From JBNRMW01 sp050309795 (lineage in GTDB: Bacteria; Bacillota_I; Bacilli_A; Erysipelotrichales; Erysipelotrichaceae), in contig JBNRMW010000015.1 in NCBI GenBank assembly GCA_050309795.1, positions 1-55,500 of the forward strand: DNA of 55,500 nt, read 5' to 3'. Under the pieces are notes generated by a model, which was not told where the DNA came from, did no database searches, and worked only from the letters and a program-made list of their open reading frames with translations. Shown here piece after piece: positions 8,763 through 16,537 of this stretch (position 1 is the first letter of the stretch; every line of letters begins with the position of its first letter). A program made the position numbers and the translations under genes.

Positions 8763-9671
8763 ATGAAGAAAATACCAATTATTATTGATTGTGATCCAGG
8801 TATTGATGATGTTTTGGCCATTGTCTTAGCATTGACTAAACCAAATTTAGAAGTTTTAGGAATTACGACCGTCGCGGGTAATGTTGATTGCGAAAAAACC
8901 ACCCGCAACGCAAAACTATTAATGAATTTATTAAAGGAAGATATACCCGTAGCTCAAGGGGCATTACAACCCTTAGTCAAAAAGCATCGAGCCGCCAATG
9001 TCCATGGAACCGATGGTCTTGCGGACTTATCGGGTCAATTAGGAAGCGATGAATACCCCTTTTTCAGTGACTTAAATGCGGTCGAATTTATCCGTCAACA
9101 ATTGGAACAAGCACAAGAACCGATCACGATCGTTGCTGTGGGTCCGTTAACTAATATTGGTCTATTACTTGCAACCTATCCCCATTTGAAAGCCAAAATT
9201 AAAGAGATATCCATTATGGGTGGGGGCTTAAATCTTGGGAACAAGACCTCAACCGCCGAATTTAACATCTATGTTGATCCTGAAGCGGCCCATATTGTGT
9301 TGAATAGTGGTCTACCATTGATTGTAGCGACGTTGAATGCCACCTATCAAGCAACCTTGGAAAAAGAAGATATGCAGGCATTTGATTTTATCTCCAATCC
9401 AACGACGGAGTTTATCCATACGATTATGTGGCGCTATGCTGCGTTAGATTCGGCCTTACATGATCCTTTATCCATCTTAGCTGTCAGCAACCCAGAATTA
9501 TTTGAATATGAAACGGTGAAACTGAATGTTGAAACCAATGAGGGCGCTACCCGAGGCATGACGTATATCGATCACAAAGGGGAACAGATGAACACGAGAT
9601 TAATCACCAAGCTAGAGCGTCAACAGGTAATTCAGGAAATTGTGCAATCGCTCAAATACTATAATCAGTAA
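8763..9671 (+). CDS. Nucleoside hydrolase, copy 2
   Basis: Paralogue of the preceding gene with the same DCDPGIDDVLAI, VGPLTNIG and IMGGG...EFNIYVDPEAA blocks; 302 residues from ATG 8763. That start is preferred because GGAGGA (8750-8755) sits just upstream; an ATG at 8748 would place the ribosome binding site inside the gene. The two copies differ in the region after the metal site, including the substrate-facing C-terminal part, which suggests different base preference, for example purine versus pyrimidine. This is the last gene of the operon and ends in a strong terminator. Confidence 0.9.
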   Translation: MKKIPIIIDCDPGIDDVLAIVLALTKPNLEVLGITTVAGNVDCEKTTRNAKLLMNLLKEDIPVAQGALQPLVKKHRAANVHGTDGLADLSGQLGSDEYPFFSDLNAVEFIRQQLEQAQEPITIVAVGPLTNIGLLLATYPHLKAKIKEISIMGGGLNLGNKTSTAEFNIYVDPEAAHIVLNSGLPLIVATLNATYQATLEKEDMQAFDFISNPTTEFIHTIMWRYAALDSALHDPLSILAVSNPELFEYETVKLNVETNEGATRGMTYIDHKGEQMNTRLITKLERQQVIQEIVQSLKYYNQ

Positions 9672-9697
9672 AAGGCTTCGGCCTTTTTTTTTTTTTT
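9671..9697 (+). terminator. Intrinsic terminator of the nucleoside operon
   Basis: AAAGGC-TTCG-GCCTTT stem with a stable UUCG-type loop, running into more than 10 consecutive T. It begins at the last base of the hydrolase stop codon. Confidence 0.92.
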
Positions 9698-9720
9698 GTA
9701 AGCATTTTCTGAAAAAAACG

Positions 9721-9748
9721 TTGACCTTTCTGAAAAGCGTGATATACT
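9721..9748 (+). promoter_or_regulatory. Promoter of the T-box leader
   Basis: TTGACC (9721-9726), a 16-bp spacer and TATACT (9743-9748), with an extended TGA just before the -10 (9740-9742). The start site is predicted around 9755, immediately ahead of the T-box stem I. Confidence 0.75.
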
Positions 9749-9754
9749 TAAATC

Positions 9755-9992
9755 ATCACAAAGTGAAGACCAAGAAAAAGTAGAACGAGACCCAATTTTC
9801 AGAGAAATGTCGGTGGTGCAAGACATCATGAAGGATCGTTGAAGTACCTTTTGAGAGCTGCTTTTCTGAAATAAAGGAGTAGGAAAAGACGGGGTCGTGT
9901 CCGTTATCAACACCAGACATTGTTGGATGTCTATAAAGAAGTAATTAAGGTGGTACCACGAATAACTTTCGTCCTTACGGGGGCGTTTTTTT
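9755..9992 (+). promoter_or_regulatory. T-box riboswitch (tRNA-sensing leader) with terminator
   Basis: The conserved T-box AAGGTGGTACCACG lies at 9947-9960, followed by the competing terminator CGTCC (9970-9974)/GGGCG (9981-9985) and seven T. Upstream are stem III (AGACAT 9915-9920 with ATGTCT 9927-9932) and stem I with AACGA/TCGTT and AAAAG/CTTTT helices around an AGTA motif and the GAAGTAC loop (9841-9847). The apical GGTGGTGCAAGAC region is also typical. The specifier codon is GTA (Val) or TAC (Tyr); I cannot decide between them. The TGGT bulge (9951-9954) would pair with a tRNA whose discriminator base is A, which disfavours tRNA-Trp. By T-box logic, uncharged tRNA would allow read-through into the lyase gene. 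Confidence 0.88.
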
Positions 9993-10012
9993 GTGTTAAA
10001 GGAGCAAACCAG

Positions 10013-11456
10013 ATGCGTGAGATTGTATTTTTTCAAAAGAAAAGCGTTCCCATTGAACGCCATAAAGTACGGGTGGTTCAAGCGTTGGAATTGTTGCCCA
10101 TTGAACAACGATTAACAAGAATAAAAGAAGCGGGGTTTAACACTTTTTTATTGAAAAATAAAGATGTTTTTATGGATATGTTAACCGACAGTGGTGTAAA
10201 TGCGATGAGCGATCGTCAAGTCGCGGCCATGAGTTTAGCAGACGATAGTTATGCGGGTTCACAAACGTTCGATCGTTTTGAAAAAGCACTTCAAGAGACT
10301 TTTCAAATGGACTATGTCCTGCCAGCCCATCAGGGTCGAGCCTGTGAAAACATTCTGGCTCAAGCTTTGGTCCATCCGGGTAGTGCTGTAATTATGAATT
10401 ATCATTTCACGACCACCAAGGCCCATATCGTCCGTAATGGCGGAAAAGTCATTGAATGCATCATAGACGAGGGGTTACATCTGAGCTCTAATCATCCCTT
10501 TAAAGGGAATATGGATCTTGAAAAATTAACAATACAACTGGAAAGCAACCAAGACATTGCTTTCATTCGCATGGAAGCAGGGACTAATTTAATCGGAGGA
10601 CAACCATTCTCCTTGGAAAACGCTCAGCAAGTTGCTGAGCTGTGTAAAAGCCACAAGGTTAGATTAGTTCTTGATGCTTCCCTCTTAACAGATAATCTAT
10701 ACTTTATGAAAATTCGTGAAGAACAATGCAAGACGATGAGTATTTTGGAAATCAACCAAGCGCTTGCGGCTTGTTTTGATATCATCTACTTTTCAGCCCG
10801 GAAACTGGGCAGTGCACGGGGAGGCGGCATCGTTTTACGCGAGCGAGCTGATTTTGATTTATTAAAAGGTTTTGTAACGCTGTATGAAGGATTTTTAACC
10901 TACGGGGGAATGAGTGTTCGTGAAATGGAAGCCATCGTTATTGGATTAGAAGAAGCCATGAGTATGGATATGATTGAACAAGGTCCTATCTTTAATTAAC
11001 TATATGAATCAATGTTTAATCGAGGCCGGTGTTCCTGTCGTGACGCCTGCGGGAGGCTTAGGGGTCCATTTGGATGCCCAAGCTTTTTTACCACATCTAG
11101 ACCCCTTTGTTTATCCTTCCGGTGCTCTTGCTGCAGCTTTATATGTAGCAGGGGGTATTCGAACCATGGAACGGGGGACGATGTCCGAAGCACGCGCGGC
11201 GGATGGAAAGGAATCCATCGTGGATATGGAACTGGTACGGATAGCAATCCCTCGTCGCGTCTTTACCTTATCCCAGCTGGAATATGTGATCGATCGGATT
11301 GTTTGGTTGCATCAACATCGACATTTAATTGGTGGTTTAAAATTTACGGACGAACCCGAAATCTTGAGATTTTTCACGGGTCGATTAGCACCGACTGATA
11401 ACTGGCCAGAGCGATTAATAGAGGCATTTAAAATCGTTTTACCCAATAGCCTTTAA
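10013..11456 (+). pseudogene. Tryptophanase/tyrosine phenol-lyase family lyase, frameshifted
   Basis: PLP-dependent beta-eliminating lyase. The first frame (10013 to a TAA at 10997-10999) carries DSGVNAMSDRQVAAMS, the SYAGSQTF segment, and SARKLGSARGGG with the likely PLP lysine. The rest of the protein (EAGVPVVTPAGGLGVHLDA to FFTGRL) continues in another frame up to 11456. Counting against E. coli TnaA, the spacing is restored exactly if one G is removed at 10982-10983, so a single-base insertion (mutation or sequencing error) is the simplest explanation. The combined length of about 480 residues is normal. The active-site segment differs from classical SAKKD, so it is a divergent subfamily and tryptophan or tyrosine specificity is unproven. 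GGAGC supports ATG 10013, just after the T-box. Confidence 0.75.
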
Positions 11457-11478
11457 GATGGCTAGTCCCGTTAAACTT

Positions 11479-11487
11479 TGATACAAT
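11479..11487 (+). promoter_or_regulatory. Extended -10 promoter for the HAD gene
   Basis: TGATACAAT (11479-11487) is an extended -10; no good -35 is visible. An inverted repeat CCCGTT (11467-11472)/AACGGG (11494-11499) flanks it and its right arm reaches the ribosome binding site GGGAGG. This could be a small operator. Confidence 0.55.
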
Positions 11488-11507
11488 AGGTCCAACGGGA
11501 GGTTCTC

Positions 11508-12095
11508 ATGAATGTATACGATTTTGACAAAACAATAAGTAAAACAGACAGTGCAGCCGAGTTTTTCAAACACTGTCTAAAAAAGTATCCAACAATAGCA
11601 ACTATATTGCCACGGCTTGCAAAAGCCTTCGTTTTACAGAAACAAAATAAAATATCACGTACCGAAATGAAGACTGTCCTCTATCAATATTTAAAACAGG
11701 TCCCAGATATCGAAGCGGAAGCTAAACTATTTTGGGACGAGAACATGGATTTAATTCAACCTTGGTACATTGCCCAACAAAAAAAGAACGACCTAATTAT
11801 TTCAGCATCCCCTGAATTTCTCATCAAAGAGATTTGTCAGCGGTTAGAAGTGGAGTGGATGGCTTCGCCACTTAATATCGAGACGCTTCAGTATGATGGG
11901 TTGAATAACTGGGGTTCGGAGAAAGTTCGACGTTTTTATGAGCGATATCCGGATGGCATTATTGAATCGTTTTATTCCGATCATCTGTCCGATTCGCCAT
12001 TGGCTAAAATAGCGCTGAAAGCGTATTTGGTTAAGGGAGAACAAATTCAAGCTTGGCCTATCAAACATTTAGTTGAAGACAAACATTACGAGTAA
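11508..12095 (+). CDS. HAD-IB family phosphatase (PSP-like)
   Basis: HAD-superfamily hydrolase of 195 residues. The motif I nucleophile is in DFDKTISKTDS (residues 5-15), motif II is ISASPEF near residue 96, and a basic GSEKVRRF segment (~135) supplies the motif III lysine. The N-terminal cap resembles the SerB/CicA-like HAD-IB group that dephosphorylates small metabolites or phospholipids. It stands alone between its own promoter and terminator, so context gives no substrate. GGGAGG lies 5 nt before the ATG. Confidence 0.75.
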   Translation: MNVYDFDKTISKTDSAAEFFKHCLKKYPTIATILPRLAKAFVLQKQNKISRTEMKTVLYQYLKQVPDIEAEAKLFWDENMDLIQPWYIAQQKKNDLIISASPEFLIKEICQRLEVEWMASPLNIETLQYDGLNNWGSEKVRRFYERYPDGIIESFYSDHLSDSPLAKIALKAYLVKGEQIQAWPIKHLVEDKHYE

Positions 12096-12118
12096 AGGCA
12101 AGAAATTGCCTTTTTTTT
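12095..12118 (+). terminator. Intrinsic terminator after the HAD gene
   Basis: AAGGCAA (12095-12101), loop GAAA, TTGCCTT (12106-12112), followed by a run of T. Confidence 0.9.
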
Positions 12119-12148
12119 AGGACATAAAGCACCAAGTGGGTATATATA

Positions 12149-13279
12149 ATGGAGGTGATTTTCATACATTGTCCACGGTGCTTGAATCGCGAAGAGAAAT
12201 ACTTTTATCAAACGCCGACCAAAATAATATGTCGTCGTTGTATCCATTTAGATGGCTTGTTAGTAGATCCGAGTTTAAATGTCGAAGGGTCTTTGTTTGA
12301 TGCGGACCTACCATTCGAGCTGTCTTCTGTACAAAAGCAGGCAAGTGAATGGATTTTACGTTATGGGTTTGATCATTCTTTATTGGTGGACGCGGTTTGT
12401 GGTGCGGGAAAGACCGAAATGATGGTGCCATTTGTCGAAGCGGCTTTGCAAAAAGGACTAAAAATCGGGTGGATGATTGCTCGCCGTCAAGTCGTCATTC
12501 AGTTGAAAGAACGCTTACAAAACATCTTTCCAGATATGAAAGTGATTGGGGTTTGTCAAGGGTATACAAGTGATTTAGTGGGTGATTTAGTGTTGTGTAC
12601 CGCACATCAACTGTATCGTTTTCCCTCCTATTTTGATGTCCTCATTATTGACGAGCCGGATGCTTTTCCCTATGTTCATAACCCATTGTTGGAAGGCTTA
12701 GCAAAAGCTTCTTGTCGTGGACATTTTATCTACTTAACCGCAACCCCAACGCCTGATTTACTGGCGAGTGTCGAGAAGACCATTTGTGTCCATCGGCGAC
12801 CACATTTTCGGGATTTAGTAGTTCCTGAAGTCCGTTATATGCCTAGGTGGCTGATGCGCTTTTGGATAGCTTTTTTGATTCGAAAACAACCGGGTCCATG
12901 GTTAATTTTTGTGCCTTCTATTCGTCAAGCTCAGCAATTGTCGCGGTTTTTAAACTGTGATGTCATTACCTCAAAAACAGAAAATAGTGAGCGTATAATC
13001 CAGCGCTTCTCCAACCAAATATCACAAACTTTGGTTAGTACAACAATTTTAGAAAGAGGGGTGACCTTTGATGAAGTTTCTGTGGTTGTGTTTATGGCGA
13101 GTTCCTCGACTTTCACTGATGCTGCCCTTATTCAAATGAATGGACGGGTTGGCCGTAGTTTTAACCGAGAGAAAGGGGCTTGTTACTTTTTATGCGATCG
13201 AAAATCCGTCACGGTCGACCGAACCATCGCCAAAATCTTGGGACACAATCAAGCTGTCTCTTATGTTTCCGAGATTTAA
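12149..13279 (+). CDS. comFA: ComFA-like DNA helicase/translocase
   Basis: Late competence ATPase thought to help pull single-stranded DNA into the cytoplasm. An N-terminal four-Cys zinc site (CPRC...CRRC, residues 8-31) is followed by a superfamily 2 helicase core: Walker A VCGAGKTEM (~91), a DEAD-like IIDEPDAF, YLTATPTP (motif III), and motif VI GRVGRS near the C-terminus. At 376 residues it is a little shorter than B. subtilis ComFA. The start is unusual: GGAGGTGA lies at 12151-12158, inside the ORF, and a TATAAT overlaps the ATG, so translation may begin slightly downstream at a non-ATG codon. It overlaps comFC by about 88 nt. Confidence 0.85.
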   Translation: MEVIFIHCPRCLNREEKYFYQTPTKIICRRCIHLDGLLVDPSLNVEGSLFDADLPFELSSVQKQASEWILRYGFDHSLLVDAVCGAGKTEMMVPFVEAALQKGLKIGWMIARRQVVIQLKERLQNIFPDMKVIGVCQGYTSDLVGDLVLCTAHQLYRFPSYFDVLIIDEPDAFPYVHNPLLEGLAKASCRGHFIYLTATPTPDLLASVEKTICVHRRPHFRDLVVPEVRYMPRWLMRFWIAFLIRKQPGPWLIFVPSIRQAQQLSRFLNCDVITSKTENSERIIQRFSNQISQTLVSTTILERGVTFDEVSVVVFMASSSTFTDAALIQMNGRVGRSFNREKGACYFLCDRKSVTVDRTIAKILGHNQAVSYVSEI

Positions 13280-13848
13280 ATCTCATCCGCAATTTGACTG
13301 AATTACTGAGTGATCGCGATGTCCTTTGTGTGCCTTGCCGAAACGTATTGAAAACACAGAAACATCACTTTAAAGTGGGGTCTCTTCCGGTCAGGTCTTT
13401 ATATGAGTATGCGTCTGATATCCAAAATCTATTGATTCGTTATAAAGAAAGTGGAGACATGGCTTTAAAGGATCTTTTTTTGGCACCACACCGATCTTGG
13501 TTTAAACGGGTGTATCGCGGGTATTTAGGGATTTTAGTGCCTTCTCATGAGCAGCATATTTCTTTACGGGGATTTAATCATTTACCGCTAATTTACCAAA
13601 ATACGATCGACTTGTTTGAAGGTGTTCAGAAAATGAGTTCGTTTCGTCAAATGGCCCATTCCGCCACTCAGCGACAAGAAATCTCCTTTACATTGACAAA
13701 GGCCCTCCCCAAAGGGTATCGTGGGTATGTTATTTTGGATGATGTGGTGACCACTGGAGCGACGATTCAGGCGGTGGCGAGCATCTTGCCTTCGACAGCA
13801 GTAAGGGTTTCGGCGTTTTCCATTGCTTTTCATCCGTTTTTTAAGTGA
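13192..13848 (+). CDS. comFC: ComFC-like phosphoribosyltransferase-fold competence protein
   Basis: ComF-family protein required for natural transformation in species with ComFA. It has an N-terminal zinc finger CLLC...CVPC followed by a type I phosphoribosyltransferase fold. The PRPP-binding loop is visible as VILDDVVTTGATIQA (acidic pair, then TTGAT), and RGFNHLPLI is the usual ComF central motif. About 218 residues if started at ATG 13192; a TTG at 13180 with AAAGGGG just before it is an alternative. The 5' end overlaps comFA in another frame, so the pair is co-translated. Confidence 0.83.
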   Translation: MRSKIRHGRPNHRQNLGTQSSCLLCFRDLNLIRNLTELLSDRDVLCVPCRNVLKTQKHHFKVGSLPVRSLYEYASDIQNLLIRYKESGDMALKDLFLAPHRSWFKRVYRGYLGILVPSHEQHISLRGFNHLPLIYQNTIDLFEGVQKMSSFRQMAHSATQRQEISFTLTKALPKGYRGYVILDDVVTTGATIQAVASILPSTAVRVSAFSIAFHPFFK

Positions 13849-13873
13849 TTTATGTTTTTTCGAATAATACTTG

Positions 13874-13882
13874 TGTTATAAT
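13874..13882 (+). promoter_or_regulatory. Extended -10 promoter for the cold-shock gene
   Basis: TGTTATAAT at 13874-13882 is a consensus extended -10. The predicted leader of about 35 nt carries an AAGAAAGG ribosome binding site. Confidence 0.75.
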
Positions 13883-13923
13883 GGTGAGGTAGATTTATCT
13901 GCAAGAAAGGTTAGGTTTAGTAG

Positions 13924-14121
13924 ATGACTGGAAAAGTTAAGAAGTTCAACAAAGACAAGGGCTTTGGTTTCATCAAGCTTGATGACGATCGCGACGTTTT
14001 CTTCCATTATTCACAATTAGTGATGGAAGGCTTCAAAACCATTGAAGAAGGCGCAGAAGTTGAATTTGAATTAGTTGAAGGCGATCGTGGCTTACAAGCT
14101 CATAATATTGTAAAAATATAG
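13924..14121 (+). CDS. cspA: Cold-shock domain protein
   Basis: Single-stranded nucleic-acid binding protein of 65 residues, the standard length of CspA/CspB. RNP1 (KGFGFIKL, residues ~12-19) and RNP2 (DVFFHYSQL, ~24-32) are intact. It acts as an RNA chaperone during cold shock or rapid growth. It is monocistronic, with its own extended -10 promoter and terminator. The csp paralogue number cannot be told from the window. Confidence 0.93.
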   Translation: MTGKVKKFNKDKGFGFIKLDDDRDVFFHYSQLVMEGFKTIEEGAEVEFELVEGDRGLQAHNIVKI

Positions 14122-14135
14122 TAGCAAGCAACGAT

Positions 14136-14162
14136 AAGGGTACAAATCTGTACCCTTTTTTT
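14136..14162 (+). terminator. Intrinsic terminator after the cold-shock gene
   Basis: AAGGGTACA / TGTACCCTT hairpin with a 4-nt loop and a T tail. Confidence 0.92.
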
Positions 14163-14175
14163 ATGGCACATATCT

Positions 14176-14184
14176 TGTTATAAT
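14176..14184 (+). promoter_or_regulatory. Extended -10 promoter for secA-prfB
   Basis: TGTTATAAT at 14176-14184, 17 nt before the secA ATG, identical to the cold-shock promoter. The implied mRNA leader is only about 10 nt and holds GGAGGG (14193-14198). Confidence 0.75.
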
Positions 14185-14201
14185 AATCTAATGGAGGGCT
14201 T

Positions 14202-16535
14202 ATGACTAACTTTTTACGTAACCTGTTCAGCAACGAACGAAAACTTATGAAAAATATTGAAGATAAAGCACAAATGGTTGATCAATTAAAAGATCAATAT
14301 GCGGCTTTATCGGATGAAGAACTACAAAATCAAACGAATATATTTAGACAACGCCTACAAGCTGGAGAAACCTTAGATGATTTACTCGTGGAAGCTTTTG
14401 CGACTGCACGCGAAGCAGCTAAACGGGTGATTGGAGAGTTTCCATATCTTGTCCAAATCATTGGGGGTATTGTCCTTCATCAAGGAGATATTGCCGAAAT
14501 GAAGACTGGGGAAGGAAAAACCCTAACATCCGTTTTGCCCGTTTATTTGAATGCACTTTCGGGCAAAGGAGTTCATGTCATTACCGTGAACGAATACCTA
14601 GCTCAGCGGGATGCGGATTGGATGGGTGAAATCCATCGCTTTTTAGGTTTAAGCGTTGGAACGAATTTACGACAATTAACCGCAGCTGAAAAGCGTGAGG
14701 TGTATCAAGCGGATATCATGTATACCACCAACTCCGAGGTTGGTTTTGACTACCTGCGGGACAATATGGTCACAACGGTCGAAAACCGCGTTCAACGTCC
14801 TCTAAACTTTGCTTTAGTGGATGAAGTTGACTCGATTTTAGTTGACGAATCGCGGACACCATTAATCATTTCCGGCGGGGCAAAAAATACGGCGAATCTG
14901 TATATGTCTGCCGATAAACTCGTAAAAAGCTTAATCGCTGAAGAAGATTATGAAGTCGATGTTAAAACCCGTTCGGTCCAGCTTTTGGAACCAGGAGTTG
15001 AAAAGGCGGAACGAGCTTTTCGTATAAATAATTTATACGACGTCGATAACACCAATCTGGTTCACCACATCAATCAAGCCTTAAAAGCGAATTACATCTT
15101 TACCAAAGATGTTGAATATGTCGTTAAAGAAAAAGCCATTGTGATTGTTGATACCTTTACGGGTCGGCTCATGGAAGGGCGAGAATTTTCAGATGGCCTT
15201 CACCAAGCCTTAGAAGCGAAAGAAGGGGTCAAAATCAAAGAAGAAACCGCGACGATGGCCACGATTACTTACCAAAACTTCTTTAGACTTTATAGTAAAC
15301 TCGCCGGGATGACGGGAACCGCAAAAACCGAAGAAGAAGAATTTTTGAGCATTTATAATATGCGAGTATTTGAGATTCCGACCAATCGTCCAATTCAACG
15401 TGTTGATTTACCGGACCGCATTTTTGGATCGAAAAAAGCTAAATTTGAAGCCATCGTTCAAGAAGTTATGCGAATTAATGAAACGGGGCAGCCGATTTTA
15501 GTGGGGACCGCATCGGTCGATGTCTCCGAACATATTTCTAAAATGTTAAAACAACGGCGGGTGAAACACGAAGTGTTGAACGCTAAAAACCATAAACGAG
15601 AAGCCTCCATTATTAAACATGCAGGGAAAATTGGCTCCGTCACCATCGCTACCAATATGGCCGGGCGGGGAACAGATATTAAGCTAGGTCCAGGGGTTCG
15701 TGAACTCGGGGGACTCTATGTCTTAGGAACCGAACGACACGAAGCACGCCGGATTGATAACCAGCTCCGAGGCCGTTCGGGACGTCAAGGTGATCCGGGC
15801 ACCTCGCAATTTTTCGTTTCCTTAAAAGATGATTTAATGATTCGCTTTGGATCCGATCGCTATGCGGATATTTTCGATAGTTTCGGGGACGAGGCGATTG
15901 AAAATAAAACCGTTACCAAAGCCATTACCTCGGCACAAAAACGCGTCGAAGGTCAAAACTTTGATATTCGAAAACGCTTATTAGAATACGACGATGTCCT
16001 ACGTGAGCAACGTGAAATTATGTATGATCAACGAAACGAAGTCTTAGAAAATGACGATGTTCACGGCATGGTTAAAGACATGTTTTCACGCGTTCTTTCG
16101 AATTTAGTTAGCTTCCACCGGACAGAGAATGGAACCGTAGATTTTGACGGATTAAACGAAACGTTATTAAAACAAGGGTTTAAAGGTAAGCGGGTTGACC
16201 CAAATCAATTTAATGGGCTGTCCATCGAAAATATGACCAAAGCCTTAGTCGATCAATTCTTTGATGAATATGATCAAAAAATCGAACCTTATAAAGAACA
16301 AATCCTACCTATTGAAAAACGCATGGTGTTAAGAGTCGTCGATAGTGCCTGGATGGAACATATCGATCAAATGGACCGCCTCAGAAATGGTATTCATTTA
16401 CGTTCTTATGCACAATCCGATCCATTAAAAGCCTATGTCGAAGAAGGGTATGAAATGTTTGAAGAAATGCTCCAACGCATTGCCCGTGATGTGGTCATGT
16501 TCTGTCTGAATGTTCAAGTTCAAGTTCAGGAGTAG
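14202..16535 (+). CDS. secA: Preprotein translocase ATPase SecA (short form)
   Basis: Motor ATPase of the Sec pathway. Visible blocks are AEMKTGEGKTLTS (Walker A, ~residue 98), DEVDSILVDE (DEAD-like Walker B), the preprotein-binding domain, TNMAGRGTDIKLG, GRSGRQGDPG (arginine finger) and the helical scaffold SAWMEHIDQMDRLR. The protein stops at 777 residues, right after the scaffold, and lacks the flexible linker and four-residue Cys/His zinc tail found in many longer SecA proteins. Otherwise intact. Followed after 2 nt by prfB, the common Bacillota arrangement. Confidence 0.96.
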   Translation: MTNFLRNLFSNERKLMKNIEDKAQMVDQLKDQYAALSDEELQNQTNIFRQRLQAGETLDDLLVEAFATAREAAKRVIGEFPYLVQIIGGIVLHQGDIAEMKTGEGKTLTSVLPVYLNALSGKGVHVITVNEYLAQRDADWMGEIHRFLGLSVGTNLRQLTAAEKREVYQADIMYTTNSEVGFDYLRDNMVTTVENRVQRPLNFALVDEVDSILVDESRTPLIISGGAKNTANLYMSADKLVKSLIAEEDYEVDVKTRSVQLLEPGVEKAERAFRINNLYDVDNTNLVHHINQALKANYIFTKDVEYVVKEKAIVIVDTFTGRLMEGREFSDGLHQALEAKEGVKIKEETATMATITYQNFFRLYSKLAGMTGTAKTEEEEFLSIYNMRVFEIPTNRPIQRVDLPDRIFGSKKAKFEAIVQEVMRINETGQPILVGTASVDVSEHISKMLKQRRVKHEVLNAKNHKREASIIKHAGKIGSVTIATNMAGRGTDIKLGPGVRELGGLYVLGTERHEARRIDNQLRGRSGRQGDPGTSQFFVSLKDDLMIRFGSDRYADIFDSFGDEAIENKTVTKAITSAQKRVEGQNFDIRKRLLEYDDVLREQREIMYDQRNEVLENDDVHGMVKDMFSRVLSNLVSFHRTENGTVDFDGLNETLLKQGFKGKRVDPNQFNGLSIENMTKALVDQFFDEYDQKIEPYKEQILPIEKRMVLRVVDSAWMEHIDQMDRLRNGIHLRSYAQSDPLKAYVEEGYEMFEEMLQRIARDVVMFCLNVQVQVQE

Positions 16536-16537
16536 TT

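Noticed and set aside
9920..10012. In-frame upstream extension of the lyase
   Set aside because: It runs through the T-box and its terminator, and ATG 10013 has a good ribosome binding site.
11012..11398. Alternative 128-residue ORF over the lyase C-terminus
   Set aside because: It is a shadow in another frame of the conserved lyase C-terminal half; its Cys/Ser-rich translation has no family features.
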